A DNA stretch of 64,000 bases from Palsa-147 sp963771905 (GTDB lineage: Bacteria; Acidobacteriota; Terriglobia; Acidiferrales; UBA7541). Both the position numbers and the translations under genes were made by a program. Numbering within the stretch: the stretch's first letter is position 1; each line of letters starts with the position of its first letter. The stretch is taken from assembly GCA_963771905.1 (NCBI GenBank), contig CAVYVI010000014.1:310001-374000 (forward strand), written 5' to 3'. Shown here in pieces: positions 42,800-52,032 of the stretch. The notes beneath the pieces are model-generated. The model was not told the origin of the DNA and did not search any database. It saw only the letters and a program-made list of their open reading frames with translations.

Positions 42800-44911
42800 T
42801 TAGTTGGCCGGCGTGCCGCACTGAGCCTGAATGGATGCGGTGAGAGTGTCATCGATGACGGCCGTTTGATGATTCTTGGCCGAGCAGACCTGCCACGCGG
42901 TGAGGCCGGACGCGCCGCGAAAATCGGCGCCCGCGATGTCCGCGCCGGTAAAATCCGTTCCGCGCAAGACAGCCCCTTGCAGAGACGCTCCGCGCAAGTC
43001 GCTTCCGCGCAAGTCCGCCTCAATCAAAATCGCGTGGCCGAGGCGCGCATCGCGCAATTGGGCTCCGGACAATTTCGCGGACCAGAGATACGCTTCCTGC
43101 AAGTCGGACAGAGTGAGATTGGCGTTGATGAGGTTTGAATCGCGGAGGTCGGCGCGTTCGAAACTGGCATGTGCGAGCTGGGCCGAGTGTAGATCGGCGC
43201 TGAAAACGTTCGCGCCTTCGAGGTGCGCATCGACGAGGACCGCATCGCTGAGCACCGCGTATGATAAGTCGGCTTCGCGCAGATCGGCGCGGATCAGATT
43301 GGCTTTCTGAAGGCTCGCGCCCTGAAGATTCGCGCGAAAGAATTGAGTGCGGTCGAAAGAGGTCGAGCGGAGATTGGCCTCGCGCAAATTCGCGCCGCGG
43401 AAATCGGATTCGGAGAAATAGGCGCCCTGAAGATCGGCCTTCCAGAGATGCGCGTTGGCCCAAAACGTGCGGTAGCCCTCTGCGTAGCGCAGGCGCCTGT
43501 CGTTGAGCTGCGCACCCTTCACGCTGCCGAGGTCTTCGTTGCGCCCGCTCCAGTTCGCAGGGGCTGTCGAGATGCTCGATTCCGTCAACTCCGGATACGG
43601 GCGATAGCCGACGATCGAGAATGCGGCAGCGGACCAGCGGCGGACACTCGCCTGGCTGTAGTCCGGCATTACGCTCGCGTCGTGCGGAACGCCGTACACA
43701 ATTCCTAGCGTCAGGAGCAAGAGGATTGCGCCGGCGGCGATTGCGATCCCCGCTCGCCGCAATGCAGCAATGTATTGCGCGGATGCTTTCGGGCGCTCTG
43801 GAGAATCCGGCACCGGAATCGCCATCACGTCGGCCGCGGGATTCGGATCCGGCGCGGGTTTCGGATCGGGTGCCGGGGAGGCGGCCTTGCTGGAATTTCG
43901 CGTCTCGTTGCCCGCACCGTGCGGAAACGCGGTGGCGACGCCGATCGCGCACATCAGGAGAAAGATCTGGAGCATGGCGGCGCGCAGATCCTGCATGACC
44001 AGGTAGCGGCCCCAGAAGAGCAAGAGCGTGGCGGGCACGACCCAATAAGCGAGAAGAGCGGGAATCATGGTCTCGAGGAACGAAGGCGAAATACGATTCA
44101 CATTCCAATCGCGAAAGCGGCTGCGAAACAGCGTCATCAACAGCCAGGGACCGGTGCAATCCAGCGTCCGGCCATCGGGAAACACGGCGGGCAATTCAAC
44201 GAGCCGCTCCCACAATCGATGGAGCGAGACATGGAAATAAAGAAACAGCCCGAACAGCGCGAGCGGCATCACCGTGTAGAACCCGGAAATCGGCAGTGCG
44301 CCACCGAGCCGGGAGATCGGCAGGAGCGGCGCGTCGCGGAGAAGTTGGGCATCGTGCGTTGTGACCAGGCGCATCCAACTCAGCGCACTCGCCGCCAAAG
44401 TGATGATGAGCAGTCGATAACATTTGCGCGCGCGAAATTCCGCGATCTGCTGTCCTTCGAATTCGGAAATCTGCGCCGGCAAAATCGTCCAGAGAAGGCT
44501 TGCGCCGGCGAGTTGTTTGGTGTGCAGGCCCGCGGCGCCTTCGAGCGATGCGCCTTCGAGATTGGCTCCCTGAAAATCGGCGCCGAGAAGATTGGTTTCC
44601 TGAAGATTGGCTTGTACGAGGCTCGCGCCGCGCAAATCCGCAAGAAGCAGCTCGGCGCCATGAAAATTGGCTTTATTGAGGATGGCGTCCTGAAGATTTG
44701 CGCCGGTCAGGTCGACGCCTTCGAAGTTTGCGCGCGCGAGTTCCAATCGCTTGCCGCACGCGCCCTTCGATTCAAGCCATTTGCGGTGCTCGGCGAGAAG
44801 TTCGTCGAGCTCGGGCTCGACAACGGGCGTGCGCGGAAGGTCCTGCGACGGCGCGGTGGCCAGCGCAGCATCCTCTTTGATGATCTCCCCAACCAGCCAG
44901 TGAAACGACAT
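42800..44911 (-). CDS. pentapeptide-repeat protein with central membrane domain
   Basis: 703 residues from the ATG at 44911 (MSFHWL). Residues ~55-135 are pentapeptide repeats (A-x-L/F-x-x pattern: ANFEGVDLTGANLQDAIL, GADFQGANLEGASLEGA). Five hydrophobic helices follow, among them YTVMPLALFGLFLYF, LLAYWVVPATLLLFW and GIAIAAGAILLLLTLGIVYG, interrupted by a Pro/Asp-rich linker. Residues ~450-680 are a second, longer repeat block. The two right-handed quadrilateral helices on either side of a membrane domain are unusual. Earlier in-frame starts exist, up to 44980. Role unknown. Confidence 0.8.
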   Translation of the reverse strand: MSFHWLVGEIIKEDAALATAPSQDLPRTPVVEPELDELLAEHRKWLESKGACGKRLELARANFEGVDLTGANLQDAILNKANFHGAELLLADLRGASLVQANLQETNLLGADFQGANLEGASLEGAAGLHTKQLAGASLLWTILPAQISEFEGQQIAEFRARKCYRLLIITLAASALSWMRLVTTHDAQLLRDAPLLPISRLGGALPISGFYTVMPLALFGLFLYFHVSLHRLWERLVELPAVFPDGRTLDCTGPWLLMTLFRSRFRDWNVNRISPSFLETMIPALLAYWVVPATLLLFWGRYLVMQDLRAAMLQIFLLMCAIGVATAFPHGAGNETRNSSKAASPAPDPKPAPDPNPAADVMAIPVPDSPERPKASAQYIAALRRAGIAIAAGAILLLLTLGIVYGVPHDASVMPDYSQASVRRWSAAAFSIVGYRPYPELTESSISTAPANWSGRNEDLGSVKGAQLNDRRLRYAEGYRTFWANAHLWKADLQGAYFSESDFRGANLREANLRSTSFDRTQFFRANLQGASLQKANLIRADLREADLSYAVLSDAVLVDAHLEGANVFSADLHSAQLAHASFERADLRDSNLINANLTLSDLQEAYLWSAKLSGAQLRDARLGHAILIEADLRGSDLRGASLQGAVLRGTDFTGADIAGADFRGASGLTAWQVCSAKNHQTAVIDDTLTASIQAQCGTPAN

Positions 44912-45037
44912 GCCCCTGCTCTCGAATTTCGCGCCTTGCGGTTGCTCACATCTGAAAAGCCCCGGGTCCCAAGCCCCCAACTATTTCAAGAAGACTCGAA
45001 CATCCGGCATCCGAAGCCGCGCGCGCGAATGAAGTTT

Positions 45038-45400
45038 TCAGCGGTAGTTTGGCGTCGAATCGACGCCCGGGAAATTAATCCGCCAGAAATTCTCCGCCGG
45101 TTGCGTGAACTCGACTCCGATTTTCTTGCCGTTTGGCGCCGACGGCCCGATATAAACCACCCGGCATTCCTGCTGTTCCCGCGTCGACTTGTTGATCAGG
45201 ATCAGCACTTCGCCGCGCTGCACGGGACCTTTGAGCGCAAACATCCCGCCGAATGCGTTCACGTTGAGAGTGATCGCGTCCTCGCGGGCGGAGCCGTGAT
45301 GCGCATGCTGCCGCGCCACGGCAACCGGGACCTGCAATTTCAGCCGCTGACTTCGCCGGGACCCCAAACGCGGCTTATTCAGTGTGCTCGCCGATTTCAT
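45038..45400 (-). CDS. PilZ-domain-like protein
   Basis: 120 residues from the ATG at 45400 (MKSASTLNKPRLGSRRSQRLKL). RRSQRLKLQVPVAV resembles the RxxxR part of a c-di-GMP-binding PilZ domain. The second motif, normally D/NxSxxG, appears here as LNVNAFGGMFAL. A beta-barrel follows (QRGEVLILINKS, CRVVYIGPSAPNGKKIGVEF). Many Acidobacteriota encode such stand-alone PilZ proteins. The altered second motif leaves c-di-GMP binding uncertain. The open frame upstream of 45400 looks non-coding. Confidence 0.7.
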   Translation of the reverse strand: MKSASTLNKPRLGSRRSQRLKLQVPVAVARQHAHHGSAREDAITLNVNAFGGMFALKGPVQRGEVLILINKSTREQQECRVVYIGPSAPNGKKIGVEFTQPAENFWRINFPGVDSTPNYR

Positions 45401-45597
45401 GGGATACGCCACGAAGATAATGGCGCGCCTCAGGAGCGGCAATAGTACCGGGGTACAGGTGGCCGCATGGGCGTTTGGAACTGGCGAGAAATTGCGAACT
45501 GGCCTGTCAGCCGTGGCCGAGGCGCGGCCTTCCGGGTGCGACGGTTTATTGATGTCGAAAGACTCAAGCAAAAAGGTGGAGTCGCGGTTCGCCGTTT

Positions 45598-46119
45598 TCA
45601 ATTCGTCGATGCGGGCGCCTTTTGAAGTTCCTGGTCTACGGCAGGAGGAAGCTTGTCGATGTGGCTGAGAAGCGTGACGACTTGCCATGTTTGCGTGTCG
45701 TTGAATTTGCCTTTCCATGAGGGCATTGCGGACCAGCGAATGCCGTGCCGGATGATGTAGAAGTTCTGATACTCGGGCATGTCGGGCTTGTCCATCAAGA
45801 ATGCCGGCGCGGGCGGATTGAACGAATCACCCAGCGAAGAATCCATGTTAGCGGGGTCGCCGTGGCAGCCGGCGCAGTTGTCGCGATAGAGCCGCGCGCC
45901 CGCGAGTAAGTTTTCATCCGTTGGCGTCAACGGATTCGCCATCTGCGGGGCGTGGCGCGCGATGGACGCATCGGACGCGCCCGTGGCGATTTTTTTCTCA
46001 AGAGAGGAGGGAGGTGCATCGGCGCCGAAGTTTACGTAGCCGCCCTGGAGAATCAGGTAGCCGCCGATTGCGATGACGATCAAGGTGAAAATCACGCCCC
46101 AGAAAAAATTCCGCATCAT
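45598..46119 (-). CDS. membrane-anchored class I cytochrome c
   Basis: 173 residues. GGAGG lies just before the paired ATGs at 46119/46116. An N-terminal helix (FFWGVIFTLIVIAIGGYLIL) anchors the protein. The haem c site is CAGCH with a Met ligand in WSAMPSWKGKF, and the C terminus is a helix with TWQVVTLLSHIDKLP. This is the CccA/cytochrome c6-like plan. It probably carries electrons in the periplasm, perhaps to the caa3 oxidase, but the gene is not next to any partner. Confidence 0.87.
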   Translation of the reverse strand: MMRNFFWGVIFTLIVIAIGGYLILQGGYVNFGADAPPSSLEKKIATGASDASIARHAPQMANPLTPTDENLLAGARLYRDNCAGCHGDPANMDSSLGDSFNPPAPAFLMDKPDMPEYQNFYIIRHGIRWSAMPSWKGKFNDTQTWQVVTLLSHIDKLPPAVDQELQKAPASTN

Positions 46120-46232
46120 TAGTCCTCCTGGATGGGCCCGTTGATAGCCGCCCCGTACAATACATTAACCCGCGCGCACTCAACTGCGTCGGCGCAACCC
46201 CTAAAATTTGATATGCGCGGCCTGGTGCCGTG

Positions 46233-47405
46233 TCATTTCGTTTCGACCAGGCGGTTGTATTTCTTCAGAACTTCGCGCAGCTTGTCGTGCGGCAGCGCCT
46301 CAACGCGATGATCGTTAATGCCCGTCATCGTTTCCGCCGCCACCATGGCGTTGATCACGGCTTCTTCGGTCGACTGGACGGTAGCCTCAAAGAGCGGATC
46401 CATATCTTCGTTCTGCACCATCGAGACGCGCGCGAGTCCCTTCGCGGTTCCCGCGCCGGGATTCGCCGTCGAGAACGCGATGAAAATGTCGCCTGATTCG
46501 TCGCCGGAAATACTGCCGTCCCGGCCGAGGCCGAGTGTGACGCGCCGCGCCATGCGCTTGAGTTGCGTCGGAAGCAGCGGAGCGTCGGTGGCCACGACGA
46601 CGATGATCGAGCCCGTGTCAGTGTCCCAGATCGCGCGGCCGGGAATTTCTTTACCCACCGGCACGCCCGCGACGCGCAGCAGCCGGCGGATGCCATAGTT
46701 GCACTGGACGAGCACGCCGACGGTGTAGCCGCCATCCTTCTCCGATAACTTGCGCGATGACGTGCCGATCCCGCCTTTGAATTCGTTGCAGATCATGCCC
46801 GTCCCGCCACCGACGTTGCCTTCCTCAACCGGGCCGCCGTGCGCGCTCTCCATCGCCGCGAAGGCGTCCTCCGGCTTCACGTGAAATCCGTTGATGTCGT
46901 TTAAATAGCCGTCCCAGGTTTCGGCGACGACAGGCAGCGACCACCAATCTTCCTCGGGCGCGGGTGGTCCGTGCTCAACCTGCCATTTGATTACGGCGTC
47001 GCGCACCACTCCGACGCTGTGCGTGTTCGTAATCATCACCGGACCGTAGAGAAATCCGGATTCTTCCACCCACGTCGTGCCGGTCATTTCGCCGTTCCCA
47101 TTCTCCGTATACCATCCGGCGAACACGGGATCGGCCGAAGCTTTGCCGCGCGGGAATATCGCGGTCACTCCCGTGCGCACGGGACCCACGCCCACTTGGA
47201 GTTTGCCTTCCCCGGAAATTAGTGTGCGATCGCCGACCTCGACGCCTGCGACATCGGTGATCGCGTTAAGCGGGCCAGGCGTGCCATCGAAGGGAACGCC
47301 GAGATCGCGGGCGCGCGGCTTTTTGGTTTGGGCGCCGGCAGAGAGGGCCAGCAGCGCGACGGAAGAAAATGTGACCAGAGCTCGAACGGAAACGCGTGAC
47401 ATCAT
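46233..47405 (-). CDS. exported P1 family aminopeptidase (DmpA/BapA-like)
   Basis: 390 residues from the ATG at 47405, with GAGGG upstream inside the end of the preceding gene; an earlier TTG is less likely. Signal peptide VRALVTFSSVALLALSAGA. Family blocks are GPLNAITDVAGVEVGD, GFLYGPVMITNTHSVGVVRDA and EEGNVGGGTGMICNEFKGGIGTSSR. The nucleophilic Ser after autoproteolysis lies in the last block (IGTSS). These N-terminal nucleophile hydrolases cleave D-Ala or beta-Ala peptides. It overlaps or abuts the M28 peptidase gene, so they form one transcript. Confidence 0.87.
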   Translation of the reverse strand: MMSRVSVRALVTFSSVALLALSAGAQTKKPRARDLGVPFDGTPGPLNAITDVAGVEVGDRTLISGEGKLQVGVGPVRTGVTAIFPRGKASADPVFAGWYTENGNGEMTGTTWVEESGFLYGPVMITNTHSVGVVRDAVIKWQVEHGPPAPEEDWWSLPVVAETWDGYLNDINGFHVKPEDAFAAMESAHGGPVEEGNVGGGTGMICNEFKGGIGTSSRKLSEKDGGYTVGVLVQCNYGIRRLLRVAGVPVGKEIPGRAIWDTDTGSIIVVVATDAPLLPTQLKRMARRVTLGLGRDGSISGDESGDIFIAFSTANPGAGTAKGLARVSMVQNEDMDPLFEATVQSTEEAVINAMVAAETMTGINDHRVEALPHDKLREVLKKYNRLVETK

Positions 47406-47407
47406 TA

Positions 47408-49660
47408 TCAATTCCCTCGATTCGCCGCGGCTTGCAGCTCCTTGCCAACTTCATCCAGGAGCGCCGTATTTTTCTGCAATTCATCTTCGAGAATTTTCTG
47501 CTGCTCCGCGGCGCGTTTCCAGTCGCCGGCCTCTGCCGCTTCGGTCAGCCCCGGCAGTTCAAGATGGGCGTAGGTATAGCGCGCCGCGTACAAGGTGTGC
47601 TTGAACCACGGCCGGCCGGGGATGCCGCCGGGATTGCACCAATTGCGCTCGACCTGGAGAAGAGCGCGGTTCGCGCGATCGGCGGTTGACGCGTCGAGCT
47701 TGGCGTCGAGCGCCGAAGCTTCGGCGGCATTCAGCGCGCGCCCCGCCGATTCAAATTCACCGACCCGCTGGTAGAGATTCTTCAAATCGAGATGGCTGCT
47801 GACGTGGCTTCTCGAGCCGAGCTCGTCGACGAATTGCCGGATGTCGTTTCCATAGAATTCGAAATTGTAGGGAAGTACTTCGGCGTTTGCGAGCCGGAGC
47901 GCCAGCGCGCCCCAGAGCTGCGTCATCAAAGTGTGGTAACGATATCCCGGATCGCCGAAATGATTCGTCCAATAATAATCGTCATACAGCGAATGATAAA
48001 CGCCGTAAGGTCCGTCGAATTGAAGGCCGACGGTCGGAATGCCGAGAAAGTTGAGGAAGACAGTGTGGTCGGAGCCGCTACCGATGCGCGTGTCCGCCAA
48101 TTCCGAATCGTCGACGGGCTTTCCTGCGTGGAGCTCATCCTCGCGAGACGTTTTCCATTCGTCGTAGAGCGTCTTGCCGGACGGTGCGGGCAATGTCCGG
48201 CTGATGTCCACGAGAACCGGCGCCAGCGACGCGACGGGCGTCCCGTGAAAGACCGGGCCGGACGCCGAAGAATCGACATTTAAGTACGCGACCGCCTTTT
48301 GCTTCAGCTCATCCGCGAATTGCTCGCCCCATTCCGTCGAACCGGTGAGCGCGTACTCTTCGCCGTCCCAACTGCAGATGACGAGCGTTCGCCGCGGCCG
48401 AATGCCGCGCCTGAGCATCTGCCCGAGATCGCGCGTCAGCTCGAGCATCGAAGCCGTGCCGCTCGATGGATCCACGCCGCCGAACACCCAGGCATCGCGA
48501 TGATTGCCGAGAACGATCCATTCGTCCGGCAATTCAGCGCCGCGAATCCGCGCCTCGGTCACGTAATACGGCTGGATGCTCGTGTCCATATCCACTTTCA
48601 GATGGACGCGCACGCGCTCGCCGCCGACGTGATATTTGAAGGGCAAACCGCCCTGCCACGAATCGGGCGCCACCGGACCATCCATGTTTTCAAGGAGCGG
48701 CCGCGCGTCGTGCCAGGAAAGCGGAACGCCCATGATTTTCGGCAGCGAGATCGCCTCGGAGGCGGGAATGCGCTTCGCGCCGGGTACGGAAGCCCAACCG
48801 GGTGTCAGCGGGTCGCCGGGCTCGAGAAAATCATACGTTATGGCGCCGCGCTGGATGTGCGTTTCGGGGCCCCACGGGCCGTCGGGGAAAACTTTACCTT
48901 TTTTGAATCCGTCTTCTGCTGGGTCGGAATAAATCAGGATCGCGGCGGCGCCTTCGCGCTCGGCGGTCAGCGCTTTGAACCCGCGGTAGCTGTACGGATT
49001 CGAATAGCGCACCAGAACAATTTTCCCACGGACGCTGATGCCTTGCTGTCCCAGCAAATCGTAGTCTTCGGGATTTCCGCTATGCGCGTAGACCACCGAC
49101 GCGGTCACTTCGCCGGAAGCCGAATAGCCGAGAAATGCGCCCGAGGCGCGCGGATTCTTTGTGTCGGAATCCGCGTCGTACGGCGCTTCACGAAGGGTCG
49201 CACGATATTCCTTCGGCGCAGTCATTTCGAGAGAGATTTCGCGCGGCGTGGAATTCAGGACGTCGTACTCGCGGATCGTGACGTCTTCGAGGCCTTGTTG
49301 CTTCCATTGCTCCGCAACCCAGCGCGCCAGCTCGTTGTTGCGCTCCGAGCCTGCCGGGTGGGGCTCCGCCGTCAAGAAGCGATGGAATTTCGAGATTTGA
49401 TCGGACGAAGCGAATGCTCGAGTTTCCTTCTCGATGGTTAGCTCGTGTTCTCCTGCCGCCGGAGAATATCCCGTAACGGAGACCGTGGACGTTCGCGGCG
49501 CGAGAGCGAACGCCGTGCTGAGCGCGAGGGCGCCGACGACGGCGGCGAGGCTCGCGGCCGCGAGCCACTCACGAAACGGATGACTGGGCAGGGGAGCCTC
49601 CTGTGTCGCCGCGGTGCGCGTTTTCGAGTTCGCCGATCGCGCCGCGCAGCGCGCTCGCAA
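47408..49660 (-). CDS. exported M28 peptidase, glutamate carboxypeptidase II-like
   Basis: Up to 750 residues. After a signal peptide/anchor (WLAAASLAAVVGALALSTAFALA) come a PA domain (~200-320), an M28 domain with zinc ligands in LGNHRDAW, DPSSGTASMLEL, CSWDGEEYALTGSTEWG, LNVDSSASG and YHSLYDDYYW, and a C-terminal TFR-dimerisation-like helical domain. This is the full NAALADase/GCPII plan. No ATG or GTG exists near the N terminus. The TTG at 49660 would overlap the upstream gene by 92 bp. A CTG at 49591, with CAGGAGG five bases upstream, is a serious alternative start. Confidence 0.88.
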   Translation of the reverse strand: MRARCAARSANSKTRTAATQEAPLPSHPFREWLAAASLAAVVGALALSTAFALAPRTSTVSVTGYSPAAGEHELTIEKETRAFASSDQISKFHRFLTAEPHPAGSERNNELARWVAEQWKQQGLEDVTIREYDVLNSTPREISLEMTAPKEYRATLREAPYDADSDTKNPRASGAFLGYSASGEVTASVVYAHSGNPEDYDLLGQQGISVRGKIVLVRYSNPYSYRGFKALTAEREGAAAILIYSDPAEDGFKKGKVFPDGPWGPETHIQRGAITYDFLEPGDPLTPGWASVPGAKRIPASEAISLPKIMGVPLSWHDARPLLENMDGPVAPDSWQGGLPFKYHVGGERVRVHLKVDMDTSIQPYYVTEARIRGAELPDEWIVLGNHRDAWVFGGVDPSSGTASMLELTRDLGQMLRRGIRPRRTLVICSWDGEEYALTGSTEWGEQFADELKQKAVAYLNVDSSASGPVFHGTPVASLAPVLVDISRTLPAPSGKTLYDEWKTSREDELHAGKPVDDSELADTRIGSGSDHTVFLNFLGIPTVGLQFDGPYGVYHSLYDDYYWTNHFGDPGYRYHTLMTQLWGALALRLANAEVLPYNFEFYGNDIRQFVDELGSRSHVSSHLDLKNLYQRVGEFESAGRALNAAEASALDAKLDASTADRANRALLQVERNWCNPGGIPGRPWFKHTLYAARYTYAHLELPGLTEAAEAGDWKRAAEQQKILEDELQKNTALLDEVGKELQAAANRGN

Positions 49661-50942
49661 TCATTTCGACCTGCGAAGTGGAAATGGTGAACGGCGGCGC
49701 GAGCAGCAGATGATCGCCGCGAGTGCCGTCAACCGAGCCTTGCATGGGATACGTGAGAACTCCGGCTTCCATCGCATCTTCGGCGACGCGATGGGCGATG
49801 TGAGCTTCGGGCGGATAGGGCTCTCGCGACACGCGATCGCGGACGAATTCGATTCCGACGAGCAATCCCATCCCGCGTATATCGCCGACGACCGACAATT
49901 GTTTCAGGGGCTCCAGAGCTGCGCGGAGCTCTTTGCCCGCCGGCGTGACTCGTTCGAAAAGTTTGTTCTGCCGGATGTGATCGAGGACGGCGACGCCCGC
50001 GGCCGCGGCCACCGGATGGGCATTGTACGTGAAACCATGCAGGAAGACGCCCGAGCCGCGCTCGATCGTGTCTGCGACCCCTTCGCTCGCTAACACAGCT
50101 CCGAGCGGCGCATAGCCGCTCGCGACTCCCTTGCCGACAAGAATCAGATCGGGTTGCACGCCCCAGTGATCCGCGGCAAATGTTTTTCCCGTTCGCCCCA
50201 TTCCCGTCATTACTTCATCGGCGATCAGCAGGATGCCTTGGCTCCGGCAGATTTCCGCGATGCGCTGGAGATAGCCTTCGGGCGGAGCGTATGCGCCGAG
50301 CGTCGCGCCGCTCACCGGCTCGAGAATAAATGCCGCGACGCTCTCAGGGTCCTCGCGCCGCAGCAACCGCTCCAGCTCATCGGCGCAATCCACATTGCAG
50401 GAGGGATACTCGAGTCCCATCGGACAGCGATAGCAATAACAGGGCGGAATGTGGCCCCACTCGGAAAGCAGCGGAGCGAAAGGCTCGCGGCGGCGGAGAT
50501 TGCCGGAAACCGAGAGCGCGCCAAGTGTGCTGCCGTGGTAGCTCTGTTTGCGCGAAACGACCCGGAAGCGTTTCGTGTCGCCGCGCTCAAGGAAATATTG
50601 CCGGCTCAGCTTGATCGCGGTTTCGGTGGCTTCCGAACCACCGGAAGTGAGATAGACGCGGCCGCGGGCGAAGGAACTCGGAGCGAGCTCGAGAAGACGG
50701 CGCGCGAGTTCCGCAGCGGGACTGGATTCGAACTGCGAGGAATGCACGTAGGCGAGGCGCTCCGCTTGCTCCGCCATCGCGCGGACCACCGATGCGACTC
50801 CGTGGCCGATGGTCACGACCGCGGCGCCGCCCGCGGCATCGAGATAGCGCCGGCCCTCGGCGGTGAAGATGTAGCAACCCTCGCCGCGCACAGCTTGCGG
50901 ATATGTCTTCCGAAAATTTCGAGGGAAGAGCGCGCTGGTCAT
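49569..50942 (-). CDS. class III aminotransferase
   Basis: 457 residues of PLP fold type I, subgroup II. Seen are LDAAGGAAVVTIGHG, YLTSGGSEATETAIKLSRQYF, SYHGSTLGALSVSGN, LLIADEVMTGMGRTG, and the PLP lysine in LILVGKGVASGYAPLGAV. A CYCYRCPMGLEYPSC insertion around residue 165 is Cys-rich and typical of one subgroup. The amino donor is unknown (omega-amino acid or aspartate-like). It is the first gene of the - strand peptidase cluster. Confidence 0.9.
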   Translation of the reverse strand: MTSALFPRNFRKTYPQAVRGEGCYIFTAEGRRYLDAAGGAAVVTIGHGVASVVRAMAEQAERLAYVHSSQFESSPAAELARRLLELAPSSFARGRVYLTSGGSEATETAIKLSRQYFLERGDTKRFRVVSRKQSYHGSTLGALSVSGNLRRREPFAPLLSEWGHIPPCYCYRCPMGLEYPSCNVDCADELERLLRREDPESVAAFILEPVSGATLGAYAPPEGYLQRIAEICRSQGILLIADEVMTGMGRTGKTFAADHWGVQPDLILVGKGVASGYAPLGAVLASEGVADTIERGSGVFLHGFTYNAHPVAAAAGVAVLDHIRQNKLFERVTPAGKELRAALEPLKQLSVVGDIRGMGLLVGIEFVRDRVSREPYPPEAHIAHRVAEDAMEAGVLTYPMQGSVDGTRGDHLLLAPPFTISTSQVEMIASALRGAIGELENAHRGDTGGSPAQSSVS

Positions 50943-51096
50943 GGCAACTCGCGGAGCGATTCGCTGGGTAATCCGCAGAGCAATTTGCAGGGCATGATCG
51001 GCGCGATTCTAACAGAAATCCGGCGAGGCCGATTCGCACGCGGCGGATTCGCGGAGGAAAAGGATTACGACGCGGGACCGCGCCCGCGAAAGCGCG

Positions 51097-51906
51097 CTAC
51101 TTCCATTTGAGGTCTTTGATGTCAACGCTCGGCTTGGGGAATTTCATTTTCAAATCATCGAGCGTCTCGACGAGGATGCGTGAGACCGCGAGATTGCGGA
51201 ACCATTTTTTGTTCGCGGGGATGATGTACCAGGGCGCCTCGTCGGTGCTGCAGCGGCGCAAGATATCGGTGTAAGCCTCCTGGTAATCGTCCCAATATTT
51301 TCGCTCAGCGAAATCCGTCAGCGATATCTTCCAGCGTTTGTCGGCATCGTCGATGCGTTCGAGGAATCGCTTCTTCTGCTCCTCCTTGCTGATGTGAAGA
51401 AAGAATTTCACGATGGTGACGCGATTCTCGGTAAGAAATTTTTCGAAGTGGTTGATTTCATCGTACCGCTTCGACCAAATCTCTTTCGGCACTAGATCGT
51501 GCACCCGAACGACCAGGACATCTTCATAATGAGAGCGATTGAAAATCCCGATTTCGCCGATTTCCGGCACGGCCTTGTGCATGCGCCAGAGAAAATCGTG
51601 CGCCGCTTCTTCCGCGGAGGGCTGCTTGAACGATGTGACGCGGCAGCCCTGCGGATTCAAGCCCGACATGACGTGGCGGATCGTGCCGTCCTTGCCGCCT
51701 GCATCCATGGCCTGAAAGACGGCGAGAAGCGCATGCTTCTTTTCGGCGTACAACGTCAATTGCAGCGTATCGAGTTGCTTCACGGCCTTTTCGAGCTTGG
51801 CGTCCGCCGCGGCGCCTTTCTCGAGCCCGAGCGTATTATCGGGATCGTATTTCGAGAGTTTGACCTTTTCCCCGCGCGGCACGACGAGTTGCTTTCGAAA
51901 GTCCAT
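51097..51906 (-). CDS. polyphosphate kinase 2 (PPK2) family protein
   Basis: 269 residues, one PPK2 domain. The Walker A-like loop is FQAMDAGGKDGTIRHVM. The Walker B region is GIFNRSHYEDVLVVRVH, and the lid helix region has ADKRWKISLTDFAERKYWDDYQEAY. APWYIIPANKKWFRN near the C terminus completes the signature. These enzymes phosphorylate nucleotides with polyphosphate, or the reverse. The gene is divergent from the two thymidylate-kinase-like genes 126 bp away, at one end of a polyphosphate-related block. Confidence 0.93.
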   Translation of the reverse strand: MDFRKQLVVPRGEKVKLSKYDPDNTLGLEKGAAADAKLEKAVKQLDTLQLTLYAEKKHALLAVFQAMDAGGKDGTIRHVMSGLNPQGCRVTSFKQPSAEEAAHDFLWRMHKAVPEIGEIGIFNRSHYEDVLVVRVHDLVPKEIWSKRYDEINHFEKFLTENRVTIVKFFLHISKEEQKKRFLERIDDADKRWKISLTDFAERKYWDDYQEAYTDILRRCSTDEAPWYIIPANKKWFRNLAVSRILVETLDDLKMKFPKPSVDIKDLKWK

Positions 51907-51969
51907 GATTGATTTCAGTCCGCCTGTCTGTAGGTGCGCCGTGCAATCCGCTGTAACAGAATATTCATC

Positions 51970-51998
51970 TTGTAGCCTAACCCCCAGAGTATCATAAG
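51970..51998 (+). promoter_or_regulatory. candidate promoter for the thymidylate-kinase-like/ppx operon
   Basis: TTGTAG and CATAAG are spaced by 17 bp in the gap between the PPK2 gene and the first + strand kinase-like gene, giving a predicted leader of about 28 bases. Each hexamer matches consensus only partly, so this is a weak call. Confidence 0.28.
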
Positions 51999-52032
51999 CT
52001 ATTGGATTGAAAATCGACTAGAACGGTTCCGG

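Noticed and set aside
43775..45445. A 556-codon open frame on the + strand across the pentapeptide-repeat gene
   Set aside because: It is the antisense of a repeat-rich GC-biased gene. The translation is Arg/Gln/Pro-rich without domains, while the - strand frame has clear repeats and helices.
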